Position numbers and translations under genes: made by a program. From VGDP01 sp964530335 (lineage in GTDB: Bacteria; Pseudomonadota; Alphaproteobacteria; SP197): a stretch of DNA of 64,000 nucleotides. Shown piece by piece: positions 34,100 through 42,717 of this stretch. How positions within the stretch are numbered: position 1 is the stretch's first letter; each line of letters starts with the position of its first letter. A model generated the notes under the pieces. That model saw only the letters and a list, made by a program, of their open reading frames with translations, was not told the DNA's origin and did not search any database. The stretch lies in contig CAZGYG010000002.1 in NCBI GenBank assembly GCA_964530335.1, positions 1 to 64,000 of the forward strand. The letters are read 5' to 3'.

Positions 34100-34307
34100 G
34101 GCGAAGTTCTCCGTTATCGGCGCGGCGCGCGGCCGGACGATTTCAAGACTGTTGAAATGCTAGCACAAGACCGGAGCCCGGCGAATGACGGTGGTCACTT
34201 CGTTCCGTCGATGTGGAGCCGATCGAGAAACGCTTTGTCGCGCGAGGGAAACCCTGGCAGAGTTTCGGCCCGGCGACTAAAGCCGGAGGCGCCAAGGGGA
34301 GGGCACC
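34100..34307. promoter_or_regulatory. Divergent region between RTX and TRAP genes
   Basis: 208 bp between opposed starts. It has an AT-richer stretch around 34140-34170 (GATTTCAAGACTGTTGAAAT, an imperfect palindrome) in an otherwise GC-rich setting, a plausible promoter or operator zone. GGGGAGGG precedes the DctP start. Assignment to one gene or the other is not possible. Confidence 0.4.
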
Positions 34308-35441
34308 ATGACGAAATCCACAGCCACAAAGGGCACCGCCAAGTCGGACCGGCGCCGCTTCCTCGGCACGGCCGGGGCGGCGGGCGCGGCGGCGGCCGGC
34401 GCGGTGGCCGCGCCTTACGTGGCGCGGGCCCAGGACAAGGTCGTGTTCAAGTTCCAGAGCACCTGGCCGGCCAAGGACATCTTCCACGAGTTCGCCCAGG
34501 ACTACGCCAACCGGGTGAACGAGATGGCCGGCGGCCGTCTCGAGATCGAGGTGCTCGCCGCCGGGACCGTGGTCAAGGCGTTCGAGATGCAGCAGGCGGT
34601 CAGCGACGGCATCCTGGACGGCGGCCACGGCGTGTGCGCGTACTGGTACGGCAAGAGCAAGGCGTTCTCGCTGTTCGGCACGGCGCCGGCCTTCGGCTGG
34701 AACGCGAACCAGCTTCTCGGTTGGGTCAATTACGGCGGCGGCCGGGCGCTCTACGAGGAGCTGGTGACCCAGGTCCTCGGCCTGAACCTGGTCGGGTTCC
34801 TGACCGGGCCGATGCCGACCCAACCGCTGGGCTGGTTCAAGAAGCCGGTCGAATCCGTGGTCGATTTCTCGGGCCTGAAGTACCGCACCGTGGGCCTCTC
34901 GGCCGACCTGATGACCGTGTTCGGCGCGGCCGTCACCGTCATGCCTGGCGGCGAGATCGTGCCCGCCATGCAGACCGGGACGCTCGACGCCGCCGAGTTC
35001 AACAACCCGTCGTCGGACAGGCTGCTCGGCTTCACCGACGTGAGCAAGGTCTACATGCTGCAGTCGTACCACCAGTCGGTCGAGTGCTTCGAGGTGATCT
35101 TCAACAAGGAGCGCTACGCGGCGCTTTCGCCCGACCTGCAGGCGATCCTGAAGTACGCGGCCGATGCGGAATCGGCCGATATGTCGTGGAAACAGCAGGA
35201 CCGCTACTCGGCCGACCTCGAGGCGATCAAGGCCGCCGGCGTCCAGGTCCTGAAGACTCCGGACGCGGTGCTGGAGGCCCAGCTCGCGGCGTGGGACAAG
35301 GTGATCGCCGATCTGTCCCAGGACGCCTTCTTCGCCAAGGTGATCGACTCGCAGAAGGCCTGGGCGAAGCGGGTGGTCGGTTTCTATCGCGAGTACGACG
35401 TGAGTTCGGCGCTCGCCTACGACCACTTCTTCGGCGCCTAG
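34308..35441 (+). CDS. dctP: TRAP transporter substrate-binding protein, DctP type
   Basis: 377 residues. The N terminus is a Tat signal (SDRRRFLGTAGAAGA, cleavage after VARA). The mature protein is a TRAP binding protein: FKFQSTWPAKDIFHEFAQDY, then a long domain with GLKYRTVGLSADLMTVFGA and GEIVPAMQTGTLDAAEFNNP. The latter is the region whose Arg and Asn contact the ligand carboxylate in DctP proteins. Relatives bind 2-oxo acids, mannitol or aromatic acids. With hnr/ena 2.5 kb away, a pyridine carboxylate is a possible ligand, but direct evidence is lacking. First of three genes, 46 nt before dctQ. Confidence 0.9.
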   Translation: MTKSTATKGTAKSDRRRFLGTAGAAGAAAAGAVAAPYVARAQDKVVFKFQSTWPAKDIFHEFAQDYANRVNEMAGGRLEIEVLAAGTVVKAFEMQQAVSDGILDGGHGVCAYWYGKSKAFSLFGTAPAFGWNANQLLGWVNYGGGRALYEELVTQVLGLNLVGFLTGPMPTQPLGWFKKPVESVVDFSGLKYRTVGLSADLMTVFGAAVTVMPGGEIVPAMQTGTLDAAEFNNPSSDRLLGFTDVSKVYMLQSYHQSVECFEVIFNKERYAALSPDLQAILKYAADAESADMSWKQQDRYSADLEAIKAAGVQVLKTPDAVLEAQLAAWDKVIADLSQDAFFAKVIDSQKAWAKRVVGFYREYDVSSALAYDHFFGA

Positions 35442-35487
35442 CGGAACCTAGGACCAGGGGGCGGCCGGTGGCCGCCCCCGCGGCTCC

Positions 35488-36090
35488 ATGCAACGGGCCC
35501 TGCTGTTCATCGACCGGCTGAACGCCGCGGTCGGGCACACGTTCGCCTGGTGCATCCTCGTGCTCACCTTCGTCGTGTGCTTCGAGGTGTTCTCGCGCTA
35601 CCTGTTCGCCGCGCCGACGCGCTGGGCGTTCGACGCGAGCTACATGCTGTACGGCACCCTGTTCATGATGGCGGGGGCCTACACGCTGTCGCGCAATGCC
35701 CACGTCCGGGGCGATTTCCTCTACCGGACCTGGTCGCCCCGCATCCAGGCGTGGGTCGACCTGGTGCTTTACATCCTGTTCTTCTTCCCGGGCATCACCG
35801 CCATGGTGATCGCGGGCGGCATCGAGGCGGAGCGCGCGTGGGCGCTCGACGAACGGACGAATTCGCCGGCGACCGCACCGCTGGCACCCTTCAAGACCAT
35901 CATCCCGCTGGTCGGCGTCCTGATGCTGCTGCAAGGCGTGGTCGAGGTGATCCGCTGCCTGCACTGCATCCACTCCGGGGTCTGGCCGCAGCGCCTGCGC
36001 GACGTGGAGGAGCTCGAGAAGCTGCTGATCGAGCAGCGGGCCGCGGGCATCGACGACGCGGGCATCGACGACGCGGGCAAGGGTCCATGA
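35488..36090 (+). CDS. dctQ: TRAP transporter small membrane subunit, DctQ type
   Basis: 200 residues with four predicted membrane helices (HTFAWCILVLTFVVCFEVFS, ASYMLYGTLFMMAGAYTLS, LVLYILFFFPGITAMVI and IIPLVGVLMLLQGVVEVIR). The conserved DctQ segment NAHVRGDFLY follows helix 2. The C terminus has a perfect pentapeptide repeat (GIDDA twice) from a 15-bp duplication near 36047-36076. It is the middle subunit of the DctPQM symporter; its stop overlaps the dctM ATG by 4 nt. Confidence 0.9.
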   Translation: MQRALLFIDRLNAAVGHTFAWCILVLTFVVCFEVFSRYLFAAPTRWAFDASYMLYGTLFMMAGAYTLSRNAHVRGDFLYRTWSPRIQAWVDLVLYILFFFPGITAMVIAGGIEAERAWALDERTNSPATAPLAPFKTIIPLVGVLMLLQGVVEVIRCLHCIHSGVWPQRLRDVEELEKLLIEQRAAGIDDAGIDDAGKGP

Positions 36091-37418
36091 CCGACCCGGA
36101 AGTCGGCGTCATGATGCTGGCGTTGTTCGTCTTCGTCATCATGCTGGGGTTCCCGATCGCCTTCTCGCTCATGGCGATGGGGGTGGGGTTCGCCTTCTAC
36201 TACTTCGATTTCCGCGACACCCCGGTGTTCGCCCTGGTGGTGCGCAAGACCTTCGAGGTGATGAGCAACGAGGTGCTGCTGCCGGTGCCCCTGTTCCTGT
36301 TCATGGGCTACGTGGTGGAGCGGGCGGCGATCCTCGACAAGTTGTTTCGCAGCATCCAGGTGGCGGCGGGAAACATCCCGGCCGCGCTGGCGGTGGCGAC
36401 GCTGGTGACCTGCGCGCTGTTCGCCACGGCCACCGGCATCGTCGGCGCCGTCGTCACGCTCATGGGTCTGCTCGCCTTCCCGGCGATGTTGCGCGCGGGC
36501 TACGACGTGAAGCTTTCGGCGGGGGTGATCTGCGCCGGGGGCTGCCTCGGCATCCTCATTCCGCCGTCGATCATGCTGATCCTTTATGGCGCCACCGCCG
36601 GGGTATCGCCGGTGCAGCTCTACGCCGGCGCGTTCCTGCCCGGCTTCATGTTGGCCGGGCTCTACATGGTCTACGTGATGGGCCGCGCCATCATCAACCC
36701 GAAGCTCGCGCCGCGGCTGCCGAAATCGGAGACGGCGGTGCCGTTCACCCAGGTGGTCTGGCTCCTGCTCACGTCCTTCGCGCCGCTCGCCGGGCTGATC
36801 GTCGCGGTGCTCGGCGCGATCATCTTCGGGCTCGCCACGCCCTCGGAGGCGGCGGCGATCGGCGCCGCCGGAGCGCTCGTGCTCGCCGTCGCTTACGGCG
36901 GCTTCAGCTTCGCCAAGCTCCGCGAATCGGTCTACCTGACGGCGCGCACGACCGCGATGGTGTGCTGGTTGTTCGTCGGCTCGAGCATCTTCGCGGCGGT
37001 CTTCGGCCTGCTTGGCGGCCAGGAGTTGATCAAGGACTGGATGCTGGCGCTCGACCTTGGCCCCACCGGGTTCATGATCCTGGTGCAGGTCATCATCTTC
37101 CTGCTCGGCTGGCCGCTCGAATGGACCGAGATCATCGTCATCTTCGTGCCGATCTTCCTGCCGCTGCTGCAGTATTTCCAGATCGACCCGTTGTTCTTCG
37201 GCCTGCTGGTCGCGCTCAACATCCAGACCTCGTTCCTGTCGCCGCCGGTGGCGATGGCCGCGTTCTACCTGAAGGGCGTGGCGCCGAAGCACGTCACGCT
37301 CAACCAGATCTTCGCCGGCATGATGCCGTTCATGGCGATCGTGATCGTCGCCATGGCGCTGCTCTACGTGTTCCCCGGTATCGGGCTGTGGCTGCCCCAC
37401 GCGCTCTACGGCGGGTGA
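36087..37418 (+). CDS. dctM: TRAP transporter large membrane subunit, DctM type
   Basis: 443 residues, about 12 membrane helices. Family motifs are present: MGYVVERAAILDKLF, ICAGGCLGILIPPSIMLILY (the GxxIPPS loop), GLATPSEAAAIGAAGAL and NIQTSFLSPPVAMAAFYLKG. It forms the Na+-coupled translocation channel with DctQ. The start is set by the ATGA overlap with dctQ. The operon ends here, 15 nt before the end of the convergent ParE gene. Confidence 0.92.
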   Translation: MTDPEVGVMMLALFVFVIMLGFPIAFSLMAMGVGFAFYYFDFRDTPVFALVVRKTFEVMSNEVLLPVPLFLFMGYVVERAAILDKLFRSIQVAAGNIPAALAVATLVTCALFATATGIVGAVVTLMGLLAFPAMLRAGYDVKLSAGVICAGGCLGILIPPSIMLILYGATAGVSPVQLYAGAFLPGFMLAGLYMVYVMGRAIINPKLAPRLPKSETAVPFTQVVWLLLTSFAPLAGLIVAVLGAIIFGLATPSEAAAIGAAGALVLAVAYGGFSFAKLRESVYLTARTTAMVCWLFVGSSIFAAVFGLLGGQELIKDWMLALDLGPTGFMILVQVIIFLLGWPLEWTEIIVIFVPIFLPLLQYFQIDPLFFGLLVALNIQTSFLSPPVAMAAFYLKGVAPKHVTLNQIFAGMMPFMAIVIVAMALLYVFPGIGLWLPHALYGG

Positions 37419-37433
37419 TGGGGGCGACGCGGA

Positions 37434-37730
37434 TCAGGGCTTGAAACGGCGAACCGGATCCTGCCGTCCGTGCAAGATCCGAACGACCGATATCCCGAAC
37501 CGCGTTGCCACGTAATAGACGATGTGGCTCTCGAACCGAAAGCTCCGCAGGCCGGTGCGAAATTCCCCCCGATCGCGACCCATTTGGGGCTGCTCGGCCA
37601 GCCGGCCGAGACAGTCGTTTAGCCCGTCGACGTACGCGGCCGCCTGCTCCGGACCCCACATTCCAAACGTATAATCGGTGATTCCCATGAGGTCGGCATG
37701 GGCGACGCGCGTAAGTTCGAAGCGAGCCAC
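37434..37730 (-). CDS. parE: ParE/RelE family toxin
   Basis: 98 residues from a GTG at 37730. Typical ParE features: ADLMGITDYTFGMWGPEQAA, then GRDRGEFRTGLRSFRFESHI (basic surface strand), YYVATRFGISVVRILHGRQD and the terminal RRF. ParE toxins inhibit DNA gyrase, RelE relatives cut mRNA; the R-x-F ending favours ParE. The antitoxin gene is 29 bp upstream. The intergenic stretch is made of tandem repeats that reach to within 5 bp of the toxin start. Confidence 0.87.
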   Translation of the reverse strand: MARFELTRVAHADLMGITDYTFGMWGPEQAAAYVDGLNDCLGRLAEQPQMGRDRGEFRTGLRSFRFESHIVYYVATRFGISVVRILHGRQDPVRRFKP

Positions 37731-37734
37731 CTAG

Positions 37735-37801
37735 CGCAATCGTCTATGGCCGCAATCGCTTATGGCCGACGTCGCTTGTGGGCCCGAAGTCGCTTATGGG
37801 C
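37735..37801. repeat. Four tandem 16-18 bp repeats across antitoxin end and toxin leader
   Basis: Units CGCAATCGTCTATGGC (37735), CGCAATCGCTTATGGC (37751), CGACGTCGCTTGTGGGC (37767) and CCGAAGTCGCTTATGGGC (37784). They encode the last residues of the antitoxin (RDAHKRLRAHKRRR), carry its stop codon (37760-37762) and continue into the leader of the toxin gene. Confidence 0.75.
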
Positions 37802-38038
37802 GTCCCGGAATGCGCGAGTGCCGTCGATCGTCCGGCCACGATCGAAGTCTTCGAGACCCTTGCGCAGCCCAGCGCGAAGTTGCTCCAGCCTTTGCGCCTC
37901 CAGTTCGCCATAGTCCTCGGCCGAAAGTACGACCGCCACGGGACGGCCGTGCTTTTCGATCGTCACCGGCTCGCGCTGCGCCGCGTCCAGCAGCGCGCCG
38001 AAACGGTTCTTTGCATCCAGTGCCGCCATCCTGCGCAT
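37760..38038 (-). CDS. Phd/YefM family antitoxin
   Basis: 92 residues. The N-terminal DNA-binding fold is that of Phd/YefM: AALDAKNRFGALLDAAQREP, then VTIEKHGRPVAVVLSAEDYG. The C-terminal half (LEQLRAGLRKGLEDFDRGRT and onward) is helical and would wrap the ParE toxin. The last 15 residues are Lys/Arg-rich and come from tandem DNA repeats, so the natural tail length may vary. The pair is likely autoregulated by the Phd domain. It stands alone between a TRAP operon and the molybdenum hydroxylase genes. Confidence 0.87.
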   Translation of the reverse strand: MRRMAALDAKNRFGALLDAAQREPVTIEKHGRPVAVVLSAEDYGELEAQRLEQLRAGLRKGLEDFDRGRTIDGTRAFRDAHKRLRAHKRRRP

Positions 38039-38101
38039 CGCGCGTCTCCAATCGCCAAGAGCTATAATAGCTATTCTAGCCGTAAGCCGGCAACCACGAA
38101 T

Positions 38102-40822
38102 TCACGCCCGCGCCGCCGCCTTGAGCGCCGCCCGTAGCCGATGGGGCAGCACGGGCAACACGGTGGGCCGCACGCCGGTCGCGTGCTCGATCGCGCCGAG
38201 GATGGCCGGGGCGGTGGCGATCAGCGCCGGCTCGCCGATGCCCTTGGCGCCATAGGGCCCGAGCGGCTCGGGGTCCTCGATCAGGCGCACGACGATCTCG
38301 GGCATGTCGCCCACCGTCGGAATCAAATAGTCGTGCAGGTTGTCGGTGCGCCCCGGCACGTACTCCTCCATGAGCGCCATGCCGAGGCCCTGGGCGATGC
38401 CGCCGTGGATCTGGCCTTCGACCAGCATCGGGTTGATCGCCCGGCCCACGTCGTGGGCCGCGATCACGCGCACGACGCGCACGGTGCCGAGCGCCGCGTC
38501 GACCGCGACCTCGGCCATCTGGGCGGCGAAGGCATAGGTGGCGTAGGGCACGCCCTGGCCGTCGGCGTCGAGCGCGGTGGTCGGCGGGTCGAACCGGCCC
38601 TCGCCGACCATCACGTCGCCGTTGATGTCGGCCTCGAGCCGATCGAGGTCGATCGTGCGCCGGTCGTCGCGCTCGCGCACCACCACCCGGCCGCGCTCGA
38701 ACGTGATGACGGCCCCCGCGCCGGCGTTGGCGTGGCGCAGGACGCGCGCGCGGAGGTCGCGCGCCGCGAGCTCGGCCGCCTTGCCCGAGACGAAGGTCTG
38801 GCGCGAGGCCGAGGTCTTGCCGGCGTCCGCCGTGCGGTCGGTGTCGCCGGTGACGAGCGCGAGGGCGGCCACCGGCACGCCCAGCGCCTCGGCGCAGATC
38901 TGCGCCATGACCGTGTCCGAGCCCTGGCCGATGTCGACGGCGCCGCTGTAAAGGGTGAGCCCGCCGGCGCGCGACAGCCCGACGCGCATGACCGAGGGGT
39001 TCGACATCGCGGTGTTGCCGATGCCGTACCACATGCAGGCGATGCCGACGCCGTGGCGGATGGCGTCGTTGGTGCCATGGCGCGACGCCGCGGCGGCGCG
39101 CGCGGCCAGCCAGTCCGCGCGCAGGCTTTCGAGGCAGCGCGCGAGCCCGGCCGAATGGTCGAGACGATGCCCGGTCGCGGTCACGTCGCCGACGCTGAGC
39201 GCGTTCTCCAGGCGGAACTCGAGCGGATCGCGCCCGAGCCGCGCCGCCATGGCGTCCATCAGCGCCTCGTGGGCGAGCGCGGCCTGGGGCACGCCGAAGC
39301 CGCGAAAGGCGCCGGCCGGGGTGCGGTTGGTGTAGATGGCGGCGCTGGTCGCCTTGACCGCGGCGAACCGGTAGGGGCCCGAGGCGTGGATCGGCACCCG
39401 GTCGGCCACGGTCGGACCCCACGAGGCATAGGCGCCGGTCTCGAAATCGCCGTGAAACGTGAATCCCGTGAGTCTGCCCGCGCCGTCGGCGGCGAGGCGC
39501 GCGCGGATGCGCGCCGGGTGGCGCTTGGTCGTCGAGGCCATCGATTCGGGCCGGGTGTAGGTGCAGCGCACCGGCCGATCGAGCAACCACGCCGCGACGG
39601 CGATGAGCGGCTGGACCGAGATGTCGAGCTTGCCGCCGAAGCCGCCGCCGATGCCCGTGGGCACGATGCGCACCGCTTCGGGCGCCAGACCGAGCACCCG
39701 CGCGACCTCGTCGCGGTCCATGTACGGGGTCTGGGTGCACGCGGCGACCTCGATGCGGTCGCCGACGCGGCGGGCGAAGCCTGCCTCGGGCTCGATGTAG
39801 GCGTGCTCGACGAACGTGGTCTCGACCGCGGTCTCGACGACGTGGGCGGCGCCGGCGAACGCGGACTCGACATCGCCCCGCACGGCCCGGCCGCGCACCA
39901 GCACGTTATCGGCGCGCCCGGCGTGGACCAGGGCCGCGTCCGGCGCGAGCGCCGCGTCGAGCCCGGCCACCGGTTCCTCCGCCCGCCAGGCGATCGGCAG
40001 CTCGTCGTCGCGGATCGCCTCGACCGCCGCCAGGTCGCCGACCAGGGCGACGACCGCCTCGCCCTGAAACCGCACATGGCCATCGGCGAGCACAGGCTGG
40101 TCCTTGATGTGGGGGTAGATGCCGAAGCTGTTGGCGCCCGGCACGTCGGCCGCGGTCAGCACGCGCACGAGCCCCGGATGCCGGGCATGGAGCGGGCCGA
40201 GATCGCCCAGCGTGAAGCGGGCGCGGGCATGGGGCGAACGCACCGCGCGCAGCCACAGCGCGCCCGCCGGCGCCCGGTCGGCGCCAAAGAGCTCGCGCCC
40301 GGTGACCTTGCCCGGACCATCGACGCGGGCAAGCCGCTGACCGACCGCGCCCGATTCTGGCGCCGGCGCGGCACCGTTCACCGCGTCGCGCACGGCCTCG
40401 ACGATCTTGGTGTAGCCGGTGCAGCGGCACAGCACGCCGCCCAGCGCGTCCTCGACCTCGGCCTGCGAGGGCCGCGCGTTGCGCCCGAGCAGCGCGGCCG
40501 CGGCCATCAACATGCCCGGCGTGCAGATGCCGCACTGAGCCGCGCCGTGGCGCTGGAACGCCTGCTGCAAGGGGGCGAGCGTGCCGTTCGCCGCCAGCCC
40601 CTCGACCGTTTCGATCGCGGCGCCCGTTGCCTGGGCGACCGGCACCAGGCACGCGCACACCGGCCGGCCATCGAGCAACACCGTGCAGGCGCCGCAGTCG
40701 CCCGCGTCGCACCCGACCTTGGTGCCGGTCAGCCCGAGTTCGTCGCGCAGCACCCGGGACAGCCGGCGCATGGGCGGCGCGTCGCTGGCGACCGCTCGGC
40801 CGTTGACCGTGAAGGCGGTCAC
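38102..40822 (-). CDS. Molybdenum hydroxylase: fused 2Fe-2S and molybdopterin subunits
   Basis: 906 residues from a GTG at 40822 that overlaps the FAD-subunit stop (GTGA). Residues 1-155 hold two 2Fe-2S clusters (KVGCDAGDCGACTVLLDG, QCGICTPGMLM, LCRCTGYTKI). The rest is the xanthine-dehydrogenase-type Mo domain, with PTGIGGGFGGKLD, TPAGAFRGFGVPQ, SGAVDIGQGSDTV and the catalytic Glu in GAKGIGEPALIATAP. Small and large subunits are usually separate, so this is a fusion. The reaction is hydroxylation of an N-heterocycle or aldehyde; nicotinate 6-hydroxylation is attractive given hnr/ena 6 kb away but not proven. Confidence 0.85.
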   Translation of the reverse strand: MTAFTVNGRAVASDAPPMRRLSRVLRDELGLTGTKVGCDAGDCGACTVLLDGRPVCACLVPVAQATGAAIETVEGLAANGTLAPLQQAFQRHGAAQCGICTPGMLMAAAALLGRNARPSQAEVEDALGGVLCRCTGYTKIVEAVRDAVNGAAPAPESGAVGQRLARVDGPGKVTGRELFGADRAPAGALWLRAVRSPHARARFTLGDLGPLHARHPGLVRVLTAADVPGANSFGIYPHIKDQPVLADGHVRFQGEAVVALVGDLAAVEAIRDDELPIAWRAEEPVAGLDAALAPDAALVHAGRADNVLVRGRAVRGDVESAFAGAAHVVETAVETTFVEHAYIEPEAGFARRVGDRIEVAACTQTPYMDRDEVARVLGLAPEAVRIVPTGIGGGFGGKLDISVQPLIAVAAWLLDRPVRCTYTRPESMASTTKRHPARIRARLAADGAGRLTGFTFHGDFETGAYASWGPTVADRVPIHASGPYRFAAVKATSAAIYTNRTPAGAFRGFGVPQAALAHEALMDAMAARLGRDPLEFRLENALSVGDVTATGHRLDHSAGLARCLESLRADWLAARAAAASRHGTNDAIRHGVGIACMWYGIGNTAMSNPSVMRVGLSRAGGLTLYSGAVDIGQGSDTVMAQICAEALGVPVAALALVTGDTDRTADAGKTSASRQTFVSGKAAELAARDLRARVLRHANAGAGAVITFERGRVVVRERDDRRTIDLDRLEADINGDVMVGEGRFDPPTTALDADGQGVPYATYAFAAQMAEVAVDAALGTVRVVRVIAAHDVGRAINPMLVEGQIHGGIAQGLGMALMEEYVPGRTDNLHDYLIPTVGDMPEIVVRLIEDPEPLGPYGAKGIGEPALIATAPAILGAIEHATGVRPTVLPVLPHRLRAALKAAARA

Positions 40823-41646
40823 GGGCGGAACCCGTCGAGCGCGCGACGCACGAGCACCAGCGCCGCCTCGCGCCGGTAGGCGGCGGAGCCGCGCAGGTCG
40901 TCGATCGGCGACAATGGCGCCAGATGGCCGGCGCCGACCAGCGAGCCCAGGCCGCCGAGCGGCCGGCCGACGAGTTCGGCCTCGAGCGCGCCGAGCCGGC
41001 ACGCGACCTCGGAGCAGGAGCCGACCGCGACGCGCGCCGCCGCGACCGCGCCGGCGCGGGCCACGATCACGGCCGCGACCATGACGATCGAGATCACCAG
41101 ATAGCGCCGCGCCCCGAGCTTGAGGAAGCTCGCGCTCGCGGCCCCCTCCGGCCGGGGCACGTGGACGGCGGTGACGAGCTGGTCCGGGCGAAGGACCGTG
41201 CGGCGATTGCCGACGATGAAACGGTCGAGCGGCAGGCGGGTGAGGCCGCCACGGTCGGCGAGCTCGACCTCGGCGTCGAGCGCGAGCAGCGCGGGGACGC
41301 CGTCGGCCGCCGGGGAGGCGTTGCACAGGTTGCCGCCGAGCGTGCCGCGGTTCTGGATCTGCACGCCTCCGACCTCGCGCGCCGCGGCCTTGAGCCCGTC
41401 GAACAGCGGCGGCAGCGGCGCCTCGATCAGGTCCGTCCAGGTGGTCAGCGCGCCGAGCCGCCAACCCGACCCGTCCTCGGCGACGCCGCGCAATCCGGCG
41501 ATCGCGCTGATGTCGAGCACGTCCTCATGGTCGTCGCGCCCGACCCGCGCCGGGTAGTGGTCGGTGCCGCCCGCAACGACCACCCGCGGCCGTTCCGCCG
41601 CGTAAGCCAGGGCCTCGTCCAGGCCGGTCGGTCGCAGGTACGCCAT
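40819..41646 (-). CDS. FAD-binding subunit of molybdenum hydroxylase
   Basis: 275 residues of the CoxM/XdhB type. The FAD-binding motifs VVAGGTDHYPAR (near residues 23-34) and QNRGTLGGNLCNASPAADGV (about 98-117) are intact. Electrons from the Mo centre pass through the 2Fe-2S clusters of the partner to this FAD. The C-terminal CO_deh_flav domain ends VLVRRALDGFRP. It is the first gene of the two-gene operon and diverges from pyrB with under 100 bp between the starts. Confidence 0.88.
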   Translation of the reverse strand: MAYLRPTGLDEALAYAAERPRVVVAGGTDHYPARVGRDDHEDVLDISAIAGLRGVAEDGSGWRLGALTTWTDLIEAPLPPLFDGLKAAAREVGGVQIQNRGTLGGNLCNASPAADGVPALLALDAEVELADRGGLTRLPLDRFIVGNRRTVLRPDQLVTAVHVPRPEGAASASFLKLGARRYLVISIVMVAAVIVARAGAVAAARVAVGSCSEVACRLGALEAELVGRPLGGLGSLVGAGHLAPLSPIDDLRGSAAYRREAALVLVRRALDGFRP

Positions 41647-41740
41647 GGCCCGATCCTACACCAGCGATGAAATGGCGCGCGCGGGCAACGCGCGCCGGGC
41701 CATCCTGGACGGGGGCACGGGCACGCGCTATGAGTCGCCC

Positions 41741-42715
41741 GTGTCGAGCGCCGTCCCACAACCCGTTGCCTCGAGCTATCCCCACCGACACCTGCTCGGC
41801 ATCGAAGGTCTTTCGCCCAGCGAAATCACGCTGTTGCTCGACCTGGCCGAGTCCTACATCGCGCTCAACCGCCGGTCCGACAAGAAGAAGGACCTGCTGC
41901 GCGGGCGCACGCTGATCAACATGTTCTTCGAGAGCTCGACCCGCACCCGCACCTCGTTCGAGCTGGCGGGCAAGCGGCTCGGCGCCGACGTCATCAACAT
42001 GTCGACCTCGCAGTCGTCGATCAAGAAGGGCGAGACCCTGATCGACACCGCGCTGACGCTCAACGCCATGCGCCCCGACGTCCTCGTCGTCCGCCACCCG
42101 GATTCGGGCGCCGTGCGCCTGCTCGCCAACCACGTCGCCTGCGCCATCATCAACGCCGGCGACGGCAGCCATGAGCACCCGACCCAGGCGCTGCTGGACG
42201 CCCTGGTCATCCGCCGCCACCGCGGCCGGCTGGCCGGGCTGACCGTCGCCATCTGCGGCGACATCATGCACAGCCGGGTCGCCCGTTCGAACGTGCATCT
42301 GCTGACCACCATGGGGGCGCGCGTGCGCCTAGTCGCGCCGCCGACGCTGCTGCCCGCGGCGGTCGCGCGCATGGGCGTCGAGGTGCACCACGACATGAAG
42401 GCCGGGCTGGCCGGCTGCGACATCGTGATGATGCTGCGCCTCCAGAGCGAGCGGATGCAGGGCACGTTCGTGCCCTCGGGGCGCGAGTACTTCAAGTTCT
42501 ACGGCCTGACCTACGACAAGCTCGCGCTGGCCAAGCCCGACGCGCTGATCATGCATCCCGGCCCGATGAACCGGGGCGTCGAGATCGACAGCGCGGTCGC
42601 CGACGACATCACCCGCAGCCTCATCCTCGAACAGGTCGAGCTGGGCGTCGCCGTGCGCCAGGCGTGCCTCGAGGCGCTGGCGCGCAACCTGCCGAGCCTG
42701 CTGCACAACCAGTGA
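41741..42715 (+). CDS. pyrB: Aspartate carbamoyltransferase catalytic chain
   Basis: 324 residues from a GTG at 41741 (SSAVPQPVASSYPHRHLLGI); the frame is open further upstream, but homologues start here. It carries the carbamoyl-phosphate motif FFESSTRTRTSFE, the 80s-loop-like SQSSIKKGETL, DGSHEHPTQALLD and HPGPMNRGVEI. It catalyses the committed step of UMP synthesis. No pyrI follows; pyrC starts 2 nt after the stop, as in other bacteria with a PyrB-PyrC pairing. Cytoplasmic. Confidence 0.95.
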   Translation: MSSAVPQPVASSYPHRHLLGIEGLSPSEITLLLDLAESYIALNRRSDKKKDLLRGRTLINMFFESSTRTRTSFELAGKRLGADVINMSTSQSSIKKGETLIDTALTLNAMRPDVLVVRHPDSGAVRLLANHVACAIINAGDGSHEHPTQALLDALVIRRHRGRLAGLTVAICGDIMHSRVARSNVHLLTTMGARVRLVAPPTLLPAAVARMGVEVHHDMKAGLAGCDIVMMLRLQSERMQGTFVPSGREYFKFYGLTYDKLALAKPDALIMHPGPMNRGVEIDSAVADDITRSLILEQVELGVAVRQACLEALARNLPSLLHNQ

Positions 42716-42717
42716 CC

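Noticed and set aside
38141..40879. About 912-codon plus-strand frame opposite the Mo hydroxylase
   Set aside because: Shadow of the well-supported minus-strand gene with 2Fe-2S and Mo motifs; low-complexity Arg/Ala/Gly/His composition.
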